Source: an uncultured Eggerthellaceae bacterium (GTDB taxonomy: Bacteria > Actinomycetota > Coriobacteriia > Coriobacteriales > Eggerthellaceae). From it: DNA of 64,000 nt. Of this stretch, positions 61,812 through 64,000 are shown piece by piece. Position numbers and translations under genes: made by a program. The notes beneath the pieces are model-generated. The model did not search any database, was not told where the DNA came from, and was given only the letters and a program-made list of their open reading frames with translations. The DNA is taken from assembly GCA_910588435.1 (NCBI GenBank), contig CAJUPL010000005.1, forward strand, positions 30,602 through 94,601, written 5' to 3'. The stretch's first letter is position 1; each line of letters starts with the position of its first letter.

Positions 61812-62897
61812 TTATGCCATCTCAGCCACTACGGCTGCAGTGAAATCTGTTGTGCTTGCCGGTGCCTTCGCCTGCCCCTCTGCACGGCGGATGTCCCCGG
61901 TCAGCACTTCGCCCTTGGCGTAGACGACGCGGATGGCACTCCTGATGCGCTCCGCCGCCTCATGCTCATCTATATGGTCAAGCATCATGGCCGCAGAGAG
62001 GATCTCCGCCGTTGGGTTCGCCAGGTTCTTGCCCGCGATATCCGGCGCTGAGCCATGCACGGCTTCGAACACGGCGCACTCATGCCCGATGTTCGCGCCG
62101 GGCGCGATGCCCAGTCCGCCAACAAGCCCGGCGGCCAGGTCAGAGGCGATGTCTCCGTAGAGGTTCGGGAACACGATCACGTCGAACTGCGAGGGATCCA
62201 TGACCATGTTCATGCAGAACGCGTCAATTATGCGGTCATCGAACCCGATCTTGCCCTCGTAGCCCTTCGCAACCTCGCGCGCCTCACGCAGGAACAGACC
62301 GTCGGAATGCTTCATGATGTTCGCCTTGTGAACAGCCGTGACCTTGCTGCGGCCATTTTTGACGGCGTAGTTGAACGCGAACTCCGTGATGTTGCGCGTG
62401 GCCGTGACTGATATGGGCTTGATGGAGATGCCGGAATCCTTGCGGATGGTCCCCTTGCCCATGTCGTCTATGTCTTGGATCAGCTTGAGCGCGTCCTCTG
62501 AGCCCTCTTCGAACTCTATTCCCGCATAGAGGTCCTCTGTGTTCTCACGAACCACCACCAGGTCAACGTTGTCATAGCGGCCGCCCGCGCCCGGGATGGA
62601 TATCACTGGGCGCAGGTTCGCATACAGGTCAAGCGTCTTGCGCAGGGCAACGTTCACGCTGCGAAAGCCGGTGCCAACAGGAGTGGTTACGGGGCCCTTG
62701 ATGGCAACCTTATGCTGACGGATAGCCTCAACTGTACGGTCAGGCAGCGGCGTTCCGAACTCGTCGATGCATGCCGCGCCCGCCTTCTCGATCACCCAAT
62801 CGATCTGCGCGCCGCTTGCCGCAACCACTTCCTGCATTGCCGCGGACGTTTCCACCCCGATGCCGTCACCGGGGATCAGGACTGCTGTATGAGCCAT
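61812..62897 (-). CDS. icd: Isocitrate dehydrogenase (NAD-type), isocitrate/isopropylmalate family
   Basis: 361 residues, start after TAGGAGAG. It converts isocitrate to 2-oxoglutarate. The family pattern LIPGDGIGVETSAAMQEVV, the substrate loop GTGFRSVNVALRKTLDLYAN, VVVRENTEDLYAGIE and FEAVHGSAPDIAGKNLANPT are present. The short length and the S-V-N-V-A-L-R-K loop fit NAD-dependent IDH rather than the long NADP form. Pairing with acnA supports IDH over LeuB or homoisocitrate dehydrogenase. Likely the glutamate-producing oxidative branch. Confidence 0.9.
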   Translation of the reverse strand: MAHTAVLIPGDGIGVETSAAMQEVVAASGAQIDWVIEKAGAACIDEFGTPLPDRTVEAIRQHKVAIKGPVTTPVGTGFRSVNVALRKTLDLYANLRPVISIPGAGGRYDNVDLVVVRENTEDLYAGIEFEEGSEDALKLIQDIDDMGKGTIRKDSGISIKPISVTATRNITEFAFNYAVKNGRSKVTAVHKANIMKHSDGLFLREAREVAKGYEGKIGFDDRIIDAFCMNMVMDPSQFDVIVFPNLYGDIASDLAAGLVGGLGIAPGANIGHECAVFEAVHGSAPDIAGKNLANPTAEILSAAMMLDHIDEHEAAERIRSAIRVVYAKGEVLTGDIRRAEGQAKAPASTTDFTAAVVAEMA

Positions 62898-62906
62898 GGT
62901 TCTCTC

Positions 62907-63512
62907 CTACTTCTTGAGGTTGTCTTCGATCCGGCTTGCGCGCTTCTTGAGCTGACCCTTGCCGTTCTCTGCGTCGAACTTCATGCGGGCCGCAAGCTCT
63001 CCCTTCACCTGAGGCGCCAGCTTGCCAGCTGAGAATTCGATGACGCCAACCAGCATGTCAAGGAATTCAAGGTCACCGTGATAGCACTGGATGCCCTCAT
63101 CTATCAGCGGCCAGACCTTCTCAGAGCGGTTCTCCGTTGTTGCGCCATAAGTGCATAGGAAGCGCATGGCAGCCAAGCGCAACGGGCCTGAGTCTTCATC
63201 GAAGAGGGCAGTCTCCGCGCCAACCAGCGCCTTGTCACATGAGCGAGAGTCCACCGGCACCAGCTGCGTCAGCGTGTCCAGCACCTCCCACCTGGTCTGC
63301 GCCTCTGGCCTGTTCAGCGCATCAAGGATCTCATTGATATGAGGAGCCACCTTCTCGGGGTCCTCCTTGGCAACCACCGAGATGATGGCGGCAGACATCT
63401 GCCTTTCACGCCTAGATGAGCCAGAGAGGTTCTCTACATGCTTCTCAAGCGTCTTCTTGTTCTTCGCCGCGGCCGCGGCTGCCTCTTTCACGTCATCGCT
63501 GCGTGTGCTCAT
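62907..63512 (-). CDS. HEAT-repeat-like protein heading the icd-acnA operon
   Basis: 201 residues, GAGGAG site. A Lys/Ala-rich start, then several helical pairs (SAAIISVVAKEDPEKVAPHI, then LDALNRPEAQTRWEVLDTLT, LRLAAMRFLCTYGATTENRS) resembling HEAT repeats, and a basic end. Nine bases before icd, so it is part of the TCA operon. No enzyme motif; it is perhaps an assembly or regulatory scaffold. Function unknown. Confidence 0.8.
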   Translation of the reverse strand: MSTRSDDVKEAAAAAAKNKKTLEKHVENLSGSSRRERQMSAAIISVVAKEDPEKVAPHINEILDALNRPEAQTRWEVLDTLTQLVPVDSRSCDKALVGAETALFDEDSGPLRLAAMRFLCTYGATTENRSEKVWPLIDEGIQCYHGDLEFLDMLVGVIEFSAGKLAPQVKGELAARMKFDAENGKGQLKKRASRIEDNLKK

Positions 63513-63564
63513 TGAGATTGCTCCTCAGTTCCTGGAAAAGGACACAGTTGTCCACAGTGTGTCG

Positions 63565-63570
63565 ATTATA
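63565..63570 (-). promoter_or_regulatory. -10 box of the HEAT-icd-acnA operon
   Basis: TATAAT on the minus strand, 52 bases before the first start codon; the -35 side is GC-rich and weak. TTGTCCACA, close to a DnaA box, lies just downstream at 63548-63556, but it is single. Confidence 0.5.
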
Positions 63571-63639
63571 GAACAATGAGCCTTGCGCTTCGCGAACGCG
63601 CCCTGCTTGAGGCACCCTCTCCCCCGCAGATGGCGTTCT

Positions 63640-63896
63640 AAAGAGCAGGCGCTTCCATCGGAGACGCAACCACCTGCTAGCCCGAAGGGTCCCTCCCCCA
63701 AGAGTGGGCGTTCGCATTGCGAACGCAGCTGTGCGCTAGCACAGCGTAATGAGGGTGATAACCCGAAGCACCCGGATAGCTGGTCTGCGCCAGGCTAGGT
63801 GGCCTGACCTGATGCTGGGTGCCGGGTGCTCTTGCCCTGCCGGGCAAGTTACGCATTGCTCATCGCAATGCTGCGTCTCCAATGGAGACGCCCACG
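63640..63896 (+). repeat. GC-rich hairpin mosaic repeat, copy 6 (full length)
   Basis: Elements: a GCGCTTCCATCGGAGACGC imperfect stem, GCGTTCGCATTGCGAACGC, TGTGCGCTAGCACA, the core ATGAGGGTGATAACCCGAAG, GCCAGGCTAGGTGGC, GCATTGCTCATCGCAATGC and GCGTCTCCAATGGAGACGC. It lies upstream of the TCA operon, at the right edge. Confidence 0.88.
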
Positions 63897-63928
63897 GATA
63901 GGGGGGGGTGGGATCAGGTGAGAAACGC

Positions 63929-63962
63929 AAGAAGGCCAGCTGGGAGTCCAGCTGGCCTTCTT
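63929..63962. terminator. Strong symmetric terminator at the right edge
   Basis: AAGAAGGCCAGCTGG and CCAGCTGGCCTTCTT are perfect 15-bp arms with a 4-base loop. The A-rich and T-rich ends make it bidirectional. It probably ends a gene lying beyond the window. Confidence 0.8.
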
Positions 63963-64000
63963 GGATGCTTGATGTGACAAGCGCCCCTTGCGGGCGGAAC

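Noticed and set aside
63548..63556. DnaA box / replication origin
   Set aside because: Only one TTGTCCACA is present, with no cluster, AT-rich unwinding element or dnaA/dnaN genes.

Overview
The window looks like a chromosome segment from an anaerobic gut- or rumen-type actinobacterium of the class Coriobacteriia, most likely family Eggerthellaceae. This is inferred from three things: a LuxR regulator with an N-terminal multi-pass membrane domain divergent from a molybdopterin enzyme, a cofactor-rich redox locus, and core genes (guaA, tyrS, glmM, hisE, purE, acnA, icd) with GC-rich codon use. No rRNA, tRNA or CRISPR array was seen.

Layout. 0.3-8.8 kb is an AT-richer island: a two-gene BRCT operon (BRCT + leucine-rich repeats; BRCT + Pif1-like helicase), a TIGR04141/DUF6119-type gene, three tiny coupled ORFs, a cytosine-5 DNA methyltransferase, an XRE regulator and an unknown 543-residue protein. 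It reads as a restriction-modification or defence island. 8.9-15.2 kb holds a small Cys-rich protein, an LRV-repeat protein, a nitroreductase, a Cys-rich mini-protein, a sirtuin and two transporters. 15.3-22.6 kb is a catabolic locus: VOC protein, 12-Cys iron-sulfur subunit, molybdopterin subunit of the pyrogallol-transhydroxylase type, membrane LuxR regulator and MFS transporter. 22.8-24.4 kb has msrAB and a YbaK-type deacylase. 24.9-33 kb is a second accessory island: HNH endonuclease, HTH-like protein, Fic protein flanked by inverted-repeat operators, a RAYT transposase between inverted REP copies, and two helical HEPN-like proteins.

33-37.7 kb is core (guaA, an Ltp-domain membrane protein, a tyrosine phosphatase, tyrS). 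37.7-51.3 kb is one minus-strand block coding a type VIIb-like secretion system: kinase, small membrane protein, Ig-like surface protein, WXG100 protein, EssC ATPase, DUF4176, two Lap-like helical proteins, LXG protein, EsaB and a DUF6382-like protein. EssA, EsaA and a conventional EssB are not seen; an apparently active Ser/Thr kinase has the EssB-like order kinase-TM-helical domain. 51.6-63.5 kb is core again (glmM-hisE, an LPxTG coiled-coil surface protein, tcdA, purE, and a HEAT-icd-acnA operon for the oxidative TCA branch).

Two repeat families run through the intergenic gaps. One is a GC-rich mosaic of short hairpins whose stems change in a compensatory way (six copies). The other is a GGAC-type REP, with copies at the ends of the RAYT gene and three dispersed ones. 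Functions were assigned by reading motifs by eye; no database search was run.
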